Translations under genes and position numbers: made by a program
Shown here: piece after piece, positions 19,944-27,619 of the stretch
How positions within the stretch are numbered: the first letter of the stretch is position 1
How the letters are laid out: each line of letters begins with the position of its first letter
From: JAMHWF01 sp048500255
GTDB taxonomy: Bacteria; Pseudomonadota; Gammaproteobacteria; Burkholderiales; Burkholderiaceae_C
DNA: 64,000 nucleotides
Assembly (NCBI GenBank): GCA_048500255.1
Contig: JASNYH010000002.1
Location: 1-64,000, forward strand
Direction of reading: 5' to 3'
The notes under the pieces: generated by a model
Seen by the model: only the letters and a program-made list of their open reading frames with translations
The model's database searches: none
What the model was told of the DNA's origin: nothing

Positions 19944-21311
19944 CTAGAGGATGCGCCGCGGATGCGCAAGCGACTCGTGCGCCGCGTGCAGCCGGCGCAC
20001 CAGCACGCGGATGAAGGCCTCGTCGAAGCGGTGGCGCGTGCCGGCGCCGAGTTGTGCGAGGGTTTCGGGCGTGAACGACAGCGTCGTCGCCGGCTGCGAC
20101 ACGACGATGTCGGTGCCGTGACGGCGCAGCTCGGGGCTGGGCGCAAGGTAGGCCATCTCGCCGACCGAGGTGCCGGCGCCGAGCTGGGCAACGCGCTGAC
20201 CGTCGCGAAACACCTCGACCTCGCCCTTGGCGATGATGTGGAAGCTGCGCCCCTCCTCGCCGCGCCGGTACAGCGCATGGCCGTATCCGAAGCGCTCCCA
20301 GTGCGCGCGGTGCACCACCTCCCACAGCTCGACGTCGCCGAAGCTGGCGAAGAACTCGAGGCTGCGCAGCAGCGTGAAGCGCTCCGAATCGAGCACCGCC
20401 TGCTGGTCGCCGCGCGGCACCTGGTGCCCGGCGAAGAGCTGCGACAGCGCCTGCGCGAACGTGTCCCAGTCGGCGTGGCGCCCGTCGGGCGACTTGGCGA
20501 GCGCGTGCATCAGCAGCGCATCGACGGCGGGCCCGACGCCGGTGCGCAGCCGGCTCGGCGGCACCGGAGCGGCGGTGTAGATCTGGTTCATCAGCGCGGC
20601 CTGCGTCGGCGCCTCGAAGGGCGGGCGGCCGGTGATCAGGTGATAGAGCACGGCGCCGAGCGAATAGATGTCGGCGCGCGCGTCGAGCGTGCTGCCGTCG
20701 AGCTGCTCGGGCGACATGTAGGCCAGCGAGCCGACGCGAAAGATCTGCGTCGTGTCGGCGCGAAGGTTGAGCACGCTGCCGAAGTCGGTGATCTTCAGGG
20801 CCGTGATCGCGCCGCCGTCTAGCTCGACGAGGATGTTGGCCGGCTTCACGTCGCGGTGGATCAGCCCCTGGCGCGACACGTAACCCAGCGCCATCGCGCA
20901 CTTGAAGCCGATCTCGACGACGACGTCGAGCGCGAGCAGCCGGTCGGGGCGGCAGAAGCGGCGCAGCGTCGTGCCGCCGACGTACTCCATCACGAGGTAG
21001 GGCTCGGCCGGATCGGCGACGGCGTCGTAGATCTGCACCACGTTCGGATGGTTCAGGCGCCCGACGAGCGCCGCCTCGGCGGCGAAGAAGCGCTCGAAGT
21101 AGTGGTTGCCCGCCGCCGCCGGCTCGAGCGCGCCGCCGCGCACGCGCTTGACGGCGACGTCGCGATCGTGGAAGTCGTCGCGACACAGGAACACGTCGCT
21201 CGTCGCGCCCTCGCCGAGCCGGCGCAGCACGCGGTACTTGCCGATCTGCGCCGGCAGTTCGGCGTCGGGATCGGCAGAGTCGGGGGTTTCGGGGGGGGCG
21301 GCGTGCGACAT
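19944..21311 (-). CDS. Ser/Thr protein kinase fused to a cyclic-nucleotide-binding domain
   Basis: About 455 residues. The kinase domain (~25-290) is complete: glycine loop LGEGATSDVF, Lys55 in VAVKRV, HRDVKPANI with Asp154, DFG at 176-178, MSPEQ, and DIYSLGAVLYHLITGRPPF. After a linker, residues ~330-420 form a cNMP-binding fold (FHIIAKGEVEVFRDGQRVAQLG, TSVGEMAYLAP). The C-terminus lacks a membrane segment, so the protein is cytosolic. A cyclic nucleotide may therefore gate phosphorylation of unknown targets. The start is uncertain (21311, or 21353 adding 14 residues); neither has a ribosome site. It is divergent from argS. Confidence 0.92.
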   Translation of the reverse strand: MSHAAPPETPDSADPDAELPAQIGKYRVLRRLGEGATSDVFLCRDDFHDRDVAVKRVRGGALEPAAAGNHYFERFFAAEAALVGRLNHPNVVQIYDAVADPAEPYLVMEYVGGTTLRRFCRPDRLLALDVVVEIGFKCAMALGYVSRQGLIHRDVKPANILVELDGGAITALKITDFGSVLNLRADTTQIFRVGSLAYMSPEQLDGSTLDARADIYSLGAVLYHLITGRPPFEAPTQAALMNQIYTAAPVPPSRLRTGVGPAVDALLMHALAKSPDGRHADWDTFAQALSQLFAGHQVPRGDQQAVLDSERFTLLRSLEFFASFGDVELWEVVHRAHWERFGYGHALYRRGEEGRSFHIIAKGEVEVFRDGQRVAQLGAGTSVGEMAYLAPSPELRRHGTDIVVSQPATTLSFTPETLAQLGAGTRHRFDEAFIRVLVRRLHAAHESLAHPRRIL

Positions 21312-21437
21312 GGACGCGGCGGCGACCACGGAGCGGTGGCCGGCCGGTTGCATCTTGCATCGATTCGCTACCTTTGCGTGTATGCAATTGCGTCCACCGC
21401 GCGCTGCGGCGAGCCACGAGGCGCGCGGGGCCAACCG

Positions 21438-21443
21438 TAGAAT
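21438..21443 (+). promoter_or_regulatory. -10 box of argS placed for leaderless transcription
   Basis: TAGAAT (5 of 6 to the consensus) is separated from the argS ATG by only six bases (CGCAGC), so transcription should start at the A of the ATG. No Shine-Dalgarno site exists. The -35 region is weak. Confidence 0.55.
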
Positions 21444-21449
21444 CGCAGC

Positions 21450-23171
21450 ATGATCCGAGCCACGCAGGAGTTGCTGCACGCCCTCGCCGAAGCGATCGCC
21501 GACCTCGACCCGCACAGCGCGGTGCGACCGGCATTCGAGTCGCCGAAGCAGGCTGCGCACGGCGACCTGGCGTGCACCGCGGCGATGCAGCTCGCGCGAC
21601 CGCTGAAGAAGAATCCGCGCGAGCTCGCACAGGCCCTGATCGACGCGCTGCGCGCGCGCCCGGCCACCGAGCGCTGGGTCGAGGCGATCGACATCGCCGG
21701 CCCCGGCTTCATCAACCTGCGCCTGAAGCCCGCCGCGCGGCAGGCCGTCGTCGCCGAAGTGCTCGCCGCCGGCGCGCGCTTCGGCATGCGCGAGCCCGAC
21801 GGTCGGCGCGTGCTCGTCGAGTTCGTGTCGGCCAACCCGACCGGGCCGCTGCACGTCGGCCACGGCCGCCAGGCGGCGCTCGGCGACGCGCTGTGCCGGC
21901 TGTTCGCGAGCCAGGGCGCCGAGGTGACGCGCGAGTTCTATTACAACGACGCCGGCGCGCAGATCGCGACGCTGGCCGTCTCGACGCAGGCGCGCCTGAA
22001 GGGCCTGAAGCCGGGCGACGCCGGCTGGCCCGAGTCGGCCTACAACGGCGAGTACATCGCCGACATCGCGACCGCCTTCCTCGCTCGCGAGACGGTCCAG
22101 GCCGACGACCGCGCGTTCACCGCCAGCGGCGACGTCGACGACCTCGACGGCATCCGCCAGTTCGCCGTCGCCTACCTGCGCCGCGAGCAGGATCTCGACC
22201 TGCAGGCCTTCGGGTTGCGCTTCGACAACTACTTCCTCGAGTCGAGCCTGTATGCCGACGGCCGCGTCGAGGCCACGGTGCAGCGCCTCGTCGCCGCCGG
22301 CAAGACCTACGAGGAAGGCGGCGCGCTGTGGCTGCGCAGCACCGAGTACGGCGACGACAAGGACCGCGTGATGCGCAAGTCGGCCCCGCCCGGCGCCGAT
22401 TCGTCGTCTTTCGACGGCGCGCAATACACCTACTTCGTGCCCGACGTCGCCTATCACATCAACAAGTGGGAGCGCGGCTACACCAAGGTCGTCAACGTGC
22501 AGGGCAGCGACCATCACGGCACGATCGCGCGCGTGCGCGCCGGGCTGCAGGCCGCCGGCGTCGGCATCCCGGCGGGCTTTCCCGACTACGTGCTGCACAA
22601 GATGGTGACCGTGATGCGCGGCGGCGAGGAGGTCAAGATCTCCAAGCGCGCCGGCAGCTACGTCACGCTGCGCGACCTGATCGACTGGACGGGCCGCGAC
22701 CCGGTGCGCTTCTTCCTGATCAGCCGCAAGGCCGACACCGAGTTCGTGTTCGATGTCGATCTGGCCTTGAAGCGCAACGACGAGAACCCGGTCTACTACG
22801 TGCAATACGCACATGCGCGCATCTGCTCCGTGCTGCGCCAGTTCGCCGAGACGGGCGGCGATCCGGCCGGCCTCGCCCGCGGCGCCGAGCTGTCGCGGCT
22901 CACGGCGCCCAGCGAGTCGGCGCTGATGCTGCGCCTGGCCGACTATCCGGCCATGCTCGCGCGCGCCACGGCCGACCTTGCGCCGCACGACGTCGCCTTC
23001 TACCTGCGCGACCTGTCGGGCGCCTTCCACGCCTACTACGCCGCCGAACGCTTTCTCGTCGCCGACGACGCGGCGCTCACGCGCGCGCGCTGCGCGCTGC
23101 TCGCCGCCACGCAGCAGGTGCTCGCCAACGGCCTGGGCGTGCTCGGCGTGTCGGCGCCCGAGCAGATGTAG
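21450..23171 (+). CDS. argS: Arginyl-tRNA synthetase
   Basis: A 573-residue class I synthetase that charges tRNA-Arg. The N-terminal additional domain (~1-100) precedes VEFVSANPTGPLHVGHGRQ with the HIGH-type HVGH at 135-138. KISKRAG (KMSKS loop) begins at 396. The C-terminal anticodon-binding domain ends with HAYYAAERFLV. Length is normal. The ATG is preceded by a -10 box but no ribosome site. Downstream genes (SPOR protein, dsbA) run in the same direction with gaps of 39 and 74 bases. Confidence 0.98.
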   Translation: MIRATQELLHALAEAIADLDPHSAVRPAFESPKQAAHGDLACTAAMQLARPLKKNPRELAQALIDALRARPATERWVEAIDIAGPGFINLRLKPAARQAVVAEVLAAGARFGMREPDGRRVLVEFVSANPTGPLHVGHGRQAALGDALCRLFASQGAEVTREFYYNDAGAQIATLAVSTQARLKGLKPGDAGWPESAYNGEYIADIATAFLARETVQADDRAFTASGDVDDLDGIRQFAVAYLRREQDLDLQAFGLRFDNYFLESSLYADGRVEATVQRLVAAGKTYEEGGALWLRSTEYGDDKDRVMRKSAPPGADSSSFDGAQYTYFVPDVAYHINKWERGYTKVVNVQGSDHHGTIARVRAGLQAAGVGIPAGFPDYVLHKMVTVMRGGEEVKISKRAGSYVTLRDLIDWTGRDPVRFFLISRKADTEFVFDVDLALKRNDENPVYYVQYAHARICSVLRQFAETGGDPAGLARGAELSRLTAPSESALMLRLADYPAMLARATADLAPHDVAFYLRDLSGAFHAYYAAERFLVADDAALTRARCALLAATQQVLANGLGVLGVSAPEQM

Positions 23172-23210
23172 CATCGCCCGCCCGACGAAGAACGAGACAC
23201 TGGAGACTGC

Positions 23211-23828
23211 ATGAGTGCCCCATCCACCGGCCGCTTCCTGATCGGCCTCGTCGTCGGCGTGCTGCTCGGCCTGGCGCTGTCGCTGGCGGTGGCGATCTAC
23301 GTCAACAAGGTGCCGGTGCCGTTCGTCAACAAGGTGCCCCAGCGCAGCGCCGAGCAGGACGCCGCAGAGACGGAGCGCAACCGGAACTGGGACCCCAACG
23401 CGCCGCTCGCCGGCAAGACGCCGATGCGCCCGGCCGCGCCGGCGAGCGCCGTGGCGCCGGCGGCCGCCCCGCCGGCCCCGGCCACCGCGACCGCCACGCC
23501 GCCGGCGACGCGCGACCCGGCCGCCATCCTCGCCGGGCGGCCGGTCGGCGACGCGCCTGTCGCCGCCGCTCCCGTCAAGCCGGGCAGCGATCCGTTCATC
23601 TACTTCGTGCAGGCCGGAGCCTACGGCCGCGCCGAGGATGCCGAGCAGCAGCGCGCGCGGCTCGCCATGCTGGGTCTGTCGGCCAAAGTCACCGAGCGCG
23701 AGCAGGCCGGGCGCACCGTCTATCGCGTGCGCGTCGGTCCGTTCGACCGCAAGGAGGACGCCGAGGCCGGCCGAGCCCGACTCGAGAGCGGCGGCGTCGA
23801 GGCGGCACTCGTGCGCATGCAGAAGTAG
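23211..23828 (+). CDS. SPOR-domain cell-division-type membrane protein (FtsN-like)
   Basis: A 205-residue bitopic protein: a short cytoplasmic N-terminus, one membrane helix (~9-32, FLIGLVVGVLLGLALSLAVAIYV), an Ala/Pro-rich linker (~60-115), and a C-terminal SPOR domain (~128-203, FIYFVQAGAYGRAEDAEQQRARL and YRVRVGPFDRKEDAE). SPOR domains bind denuded glycan strands at the septum, so a role in division or wall remodelling is likely. FtsN identity itself is uncertain because FtsN is defined by its essential segment, not seen clearly here. GGAG lies five bases before the ATG. Confidence 0.9.
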   Translation: MSAPSTGRFLIGLVVGVLLGLALSLAVAIYVNKVPVPFVNKVPQRSAEQDAAETERNRNWDPNAPLAGKTPMRPAAPASAVAPAAAPPAPATATATPPATRDPAAILAGRPVGDAPVAAAPVKPGSDPFIYFVQAGAYGRAEDAEQQRARLAMLGLSAKVTEREQAGRTVYRVRVGPFDRKEDAEAGRARLESGGVEAALVRMQK

Positions 23829-23902
23829 CCGCGCCGGCGTTGAACTTCCGGGCCGCGCGCACACTCCATCCGCGGTCGCCACGAACGAGAGGACACACCC
23901 CG

Positions 23903-24565
23903 ATGATGAAGCGTCGCCACTTCACGGCGCAGGTTCTGGGCAGCGCGACGGCTGCCGCCTTCGGTCTCGCCGCCGCGCCCGCGGCGCTCGCGCAGGCCAA
24001 GTTCGTCGAGGGCACGCACTACGTGCGCCTGGCGCAGCCGCTGGCCGTGCCCGGCGACGGCAAGATCGACGTGATCGAGTTCTTCTGGTACGGCTGCCCG
24101 CACTGCAACTCGTTCGAGCCGATGCTAGACGCCTGGTCGAAGAAGCTGCCGCCCGACGTCGCGTTCCGCCGCGTGCCGGTCGCCTTCCGCGAGGAGCCGT
24201 TCGTGCCGCACCAGCGCATCTACTACGCGCTCGAGGCGCTCGGTCTGGTCGAGCAGATGCACCGGCGCGTCTTCTTCGCGATCCACAACGAGCGCCTGCG
24301 CCTCGACAAGCCGCAGGACATCGCCGCCTTCATGGCCAAGCACGGCGTCGACAGCGCCAAGTTCCTCGACGCCTACAACTCGTTCGGCGTGCAGACCAAG
24401 CAGCGCCAGGCGCGCCAGCTCGCCGAGGCCTACAAGATCGACGGCGTGCCGTCGATCGGCGTGCACGGGCGCTGGTTCACGTCGGGCACGCTGGCCGGCT
24501 CGCTCGACCGCTCGCTGGCCGTCGCCGATCACCTGATCGGCCTGGCGCGCACCGCCAAGCGCTGA
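23903..24565 (+). CDS. dsbA: Periplasmic thiol:disulfide oxidoreductase DsbA
   Basis: A 220-residue exported protein. The signal peptide (1-32) carries KRRHFTAQVLG, a twin-arginine-like motif, before a hydrophobic core and ALAQA. The thioredoxin-like active site is Cys65-Pro-His-Cys68 in FFWYGCPHC, the classical DsbA dipeptide, and GVPSIGV supplies the cis-Pro. It should introduce disulfides into exported proteins, perhaps including the Cys-containing secreted proteins in this window. AGAGGA lies nine bases before the first of two ATG codons. It follows the SPOR gene as in other Burkholderiales. Confidence 0.95.
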   Translation: MMKRRHFTAQVLGSATAAAFGLAAAPAALAQAKFVEGTHYVRLAQPLAVPGDGKIDVIEFFWYGCPHCNSFEPMLDAWSKKLPPDVAFRRVPVAFREEPFVPHQRIYYALEALGLVEQMHRRVFFAIHNERLRLDKPQDIAAFMAKHGVDSAKFLDAYNSFGVQTKQRQARQLAEAYKIDGVPSIGVHGRWFTSGTLAGSLDRSLAVADHLIGLARTAKR

Positions 24566-24649
24566 CGCCGGCAGCGCCCCGCGGCGCGTTCGTCGTCGGT
24601 CCGGCCGAGGCGCCGGCGATTTCGCGGCGCCGGCCGCAGCGGCTCGGGC

Positions 24650-24655
24650 TAGAAT
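24650..24655 (+). promoter_or_regulatory. Probable -10 box of the lptA-lptB-rpoN operon
   Basis: TAGAAT (5 of 6) lies 23 bases before the lptA ATG, in the gap after dsbA. Transcription would start near 24662, leaving a leader of under 20 bases with no clear ribosome site. The -35 region is poor. Confidence 0.45.
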
Positions 24656-24678
24656 GGCCTGCAAGTTTTGTGCCGCTG

Positions 24679-25311
24679 ATGACGTCCCTCTCCCGCTCCC
24701 ACCGTTCGCCGCGCGTCCGGTCCGCCCTCGCGATGGCGCTCGCGGGAGCCGCGACTCTGGCGCTGCTGCTCGGCGCGACCACGCCGGCGCAGGCCGAACG
24801 CGCCGACCGCAGCAAGCCGATGACGGTCGACGCCGATGCGGCGCGCTACGACGACTTGAAGCAGGTCGGCACCTTCACCGGCAACGTGCAGGTGACCAAG
24901 GGGACGATCCAGATGCGTGCCGATCGCATCGAGGTGCGCCAGACGCCCGACGGCTACCAGGTCGGCGTGCTCACCGGCAGCGCCGACAAGCCGGCGAGCT
25001 TTCGCCAGAAGCGCGAAGGCGTCGACGAGACGATCGAAGGCATCGCCGAGCGCATCGAATACGACAGCAAGGCCGACACGGTGCGCTTCGTCGGCAACGC
25101 CGTGATCCGCCGCTGGCGCGGCGCCACGGTGGCCGACGAGACGGCCGGCAACGTGATCACCTACGACAACATCGCCGAGGTGTTCAGCGTCGCGGGCGGC
25201 CGCGGCACGCCCGGCAGCGCCGACGGCCGGGTGCGCGCCGTGCTGACGCCGCGCGAGGCGGCGCCGGCGGCGTCGGCTCCGCCCGCCAGCGCGCCGGGAG
25301 CGTCGCGTTGA
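24679..25311 (+). CDS. lptA: LPS transport periplasmic protein LptA
   Basis: A 210-residue exported protein. A long signal peptide (~1-38, ending TTPAQA) is followed by an OstA-like beta-jellyroll: KPMTVDADAARYDDLKQVGTFTGNVQVTKG, MRADRIEVRQTPDGYQVG, and ADTVRFVGNAVIRRW. LptA forms the periplasmic bridge that carries lipopolysaccharide from LptBFGC to LptDE. ATG 24679 is chosen; GTG 24670 is also in frame and neither has a ribosome site. Its stop overlaps the lptB start. Normally lptC and kdsC lie upstream; here dsbA does. Confidence 0.93.
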   Translation: MTSLSRSHRSPRVRSALAMALAGAATLALLLGATTPAQAERADRSKPMTVDADAARYDDLKQVGTFTGNVQVTKGTIQMRADRIEVRQTPDGYQVGVLTGSADKPASFRQKREGVDETIEGIAERIEYDSKADTVRFVGNAVIRRWRGATVADETAGNVITYDNIAEVFSVAGGRGTPGSADGRVRAVLTPREAAPAASAPPASAPGASR

Positions 25312-26084
25312 GCGCCGTGCCGGCGGCTGCCGCCGAAGCCGTCGCGAACCGTCTCGACGTCGTCGGGCTGCAAAAAAGCTTCGGCGTGCGCAAGGTCGTC
25401 AAGGACGTGCACCTGTCGGTCGGCAGCAGCGAAGTCGTCGGCCTGCTCGGCCCCAACGGCGCCGGCAAGACGACGAGCTTCTACATGATCGTCGGCCTGG
25501 TGCGCGCCGACGCCGGCGAGATCCGCATCGGCGGCGAGCGCGTCGAGCGGCTGCCGATCCACGCGCGCTCGCGCATGGGGCTGTCGTACCTGCCGCAGGA
25601 GGCGTCGATCTTCCGCAAGCTGACGGTCGAGGAGAACATCCGCGCCGTGCTCGAGCTGCAGCTCGGCGCCGACGGCCGGCCGCTGCCGGTGCGGCGCATC
25701 GACGAGTTGCTCGACGGCCTGCTGCACGACTTGTCGATCGAGAAGCTGCGCGCCAGCCCGGCGCCGGCACTGTCGGGCGGCGAGCGGCGGCGCGTCGAGA
25801 TCGCGCGCGCGCTGGCCACGCAGCCGAGCTTCATCCTGCTCGACGAGCCGTTCGCCGGCGTCGATCCGATCGCCGTCATCGAGATCCAGCGCATCATCCG
25901 CTTCCTCAAGGAGCGTGGCATCGGTGTGCTGATCACCGACCACAACGTGCGCGAGACGCTGGGCATCTGCGACCGCGCCTACATCATCAGCGACGGCACC
26001 GTGCTGGCCGAAGGCACGCCGCGCGAGATCGTCGAGAACCCTGACGTGCGCAAGGTGTACCTGGGCGAACACTTCCGAATGTAG
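25308..26084 (+). CDS. lptB: LPS export ABC transporter ATPase LptB
   Basis: A 258-residue ATPase that powers lipopolysaccharide extraction from the inner membrane with LptFG. Walker A GPNGAGKTTSF, the Q-loop in SYLPQEASIFRKL, signature LSGGERRRVEIARAL, Walker B FILLDEPFAGVDP and the switch His in ITDHNV are all present. The start is TTG at 25308, which shares bases with the lptA stop (TTGA) and has GGGAG seven bases upstream; GTG 25317 is an alternative. An N-terminal extension of about 15 residues precedes the conserved core. rpoN follows after six bases. Confidence 0.96.
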   Translation: MSAVPAAAAEAVANRLDVVGLQKSFGVRKVVKDVHLSVGSSEVVGLLGPNGAGKTTSFYMIVGLVRADAGEIRIGGERVERLPIHARSRMGLSYLPQEASIFRKLTVEENIRAVLELQLGADGRPLPVRRIDELLDGLLHDLSIEKLRASPAPALSGGERRRVEIARALATQPSFILLDEPFAGVDPIAVIEIQRIIRFLKERGIGVLITDHNVRETLGICDRAYIISDGTVLAEGTPREIVENPDVRKVYLGEHFRM

Positions 26085-26090
26085 TTCGCC

Positions 26091-27617
26091 ATGAAGCCGT
26101 CCCTGCAGGTCCGCCTGTCGCAGCACCTCGCGCTGACGCCGCAGCTGCAGCAATCGATCCGCCTGCTGCAGCTGTCGACGCTCGAGCTGCAGCAGGAAGT
26201 CGAGCAGATGCTCGAGCAGAACCCCTTCCTCGAGCCCGAGGAAGACGCGGCGACGCCCTACGACGCGCCGCCGCCGCCCGAGCGGCCCGCCGCTGCCGAG
26301 CGCGCCGCCGACGAGGAAGCCGGCCACGGCGATGCCGCCGCCGAGGCCGACGTGCCCGGCGTCGACAGCGCCGAGTTCGGCGCCACCGAGCGCGAGGACT
26401 GGGAGAACGGCACCGAGCGCGACGACTTCGACGGCATCCTCGACAGCCCCGGCCCGCGCAGTGCCGCCGACCCCGACGCCGACGACTTCGAGGCGCACGA
26501 CCGCAGCAGCACGCTGCCGACGCTGCAGGAGCACCTGCGCGCGCAGCTCGTGGGCATGCGGCTGTCGCCCGAGGACCGCGCCGCCGTGCTGGTGCTGATC
26601 GAGTCGCTCGACGACGACGGCTACCTCGCCGACTCGATCGACGAGATCGCCGAGCGGCTGGCCGAGGAAGGCGAGGCGCGCGACGAGTTGCGCGAGCGTC
26701 TGCAGTGCGCGCTCAAGTGGCTGCAGAGCCTCGAGCCGACCGGCGTCGGCGCGCGCGACCTGCCCGAGTGCCTGGTGCTGCAGCTGCGCGCGCTGCCGCG
26801 CAGCGAGGCGCAGGCCATCGCCATCATCGTCTGCCGCAACCACCTCGAGCTGCTGGCGCGGCGCGACACCAGGAAGCTGATGGCCGCCACCGGCGCCGAC
26901 GAGTCGCTGCTCAGGCAAGCGCAGGCGCTGATCGTGCCGCTCGAGCCCAAGCCGGGCCGGCCGTTCGCGCGCGCCGAGGCCAACATCGTCGTGCCCGATG
27001 TCATCGTGCAGAAGTCGGGCCGCGGCTGGAAGGTGACGCTCAACCCCGACGTGATGCCGCGGCTGCGCATCAACGACCTCTACGCCAGCGCCGTGCGCCA
27101 GCAGCGCGGCAGCGGCGGCAGCAACGGCGCCGGCGGCCTGTCGTCGCGGCTGCAGGAGGCGCGCTGGTTCATGAAGAACATCCAGCAGCGCTTCGACACC
27201 ATCCTGCGCGTGTCGCAGGCCATCGTCGAGCGCCAGAAGAGCTTCTTCTCGCACGGCGCGATCGCGATGAAACCGCTCGTGCTGCGCGAGATCGCCGACG
27301 AGCTCGGCCTGCACGAGTCGACGATCTCGCGCGTGACGACGGCCAAGTACATGGCCACGCCCTACGGCACGTACGAGCTGAAGTACTTCTTCGGTTCGTC
27401 GCTCGCCACCGACGCCGGCGGCAACGCGTCGAGCACCGCGGTGCGCGCGCTGATCCGCCAGCTCGTCGCCGCCGAGGATGCGGCCAAGCCGCTGTCGGAC
27501 AGCCAGTTGAGTCAGATGCTCGAGGAGCAGGGCATTCAGGTCGCGCGGCGCACCGTCGCCAAGTACCGCGAGGCGCTGAAGATCGCGCCGGCCAACCTGC
27601 GGCGCGCGCTCGCCTGA
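26091..27617 (+). CDS. rpoN: RNA polymerase sigma-54 factor
   Basis: A 508-residue alternative sigma factor for enhancer-dependent promoters. Region I is Gln/Leu-rich (QHLALTPQLQQSIRLLQLSTLELQ), region II is acidic (~50-140), and region III holds the core-binding part. Near the C-terminus are the helix-turn-helix (LREIADELGLHESTISRVTTAKY) and the RpoN box ARRTVAKYREAL. Linkage to lptB is widely conserved. A Gly/Ser-rich insertion (GSGGSNGAGG, about 344-353) is unusual but lies in a variable region. Confidence 0.98.
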   Translation: MKPSLQVRLSQHLALTPQLQQSIRLLQLSTLELQQEVEQMLEQNPFLEPEEDAATPYDAPPPPERPAAAERAADEEAGHGDAAAEADVPGVDSAEFGATEREDWENGTERDDFDGILDSPGPRSAADPDADDFEAHDRSSTLPTLQEHLRAQLVGMRLSPEDRAAVLVLIESLDDDGYLADSIDEIAERLAEEGEARDELRERLQCALKWLQSLEPTGVGARDLPECLVLQLRALPRSEAQAIAIIVCRNHLELLARRDTRKLMAATGADESLLRQAQALIVPLEPKPGRPFARAEANIVVPDVIVQKSGRGWKVTLNPDVMPRLRINDLYASAVRQQRGSGGSNGAGGLSSRLQEARWFMKNIQQRFDTILRVSQAIVERQKSFFSHGAIAMKPLVLREIADELGLHESTISRVTTAKYMATPYGTYELKYFFGSSLATDAGGNASSTAVRALIRQLVAAEDAAKPLSDSQLSQMLEEQGIQVARRTVAKYREALKIAPANLRRALA

Positions 27618-27619
27618 CG

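Noticed and set aside
19944..23882. A 1312-codon minus-strand frame through argS and the SPOR gene
   Set aside because: The kinase part ends near 21311-21353; beyond that it is antisense to argS.
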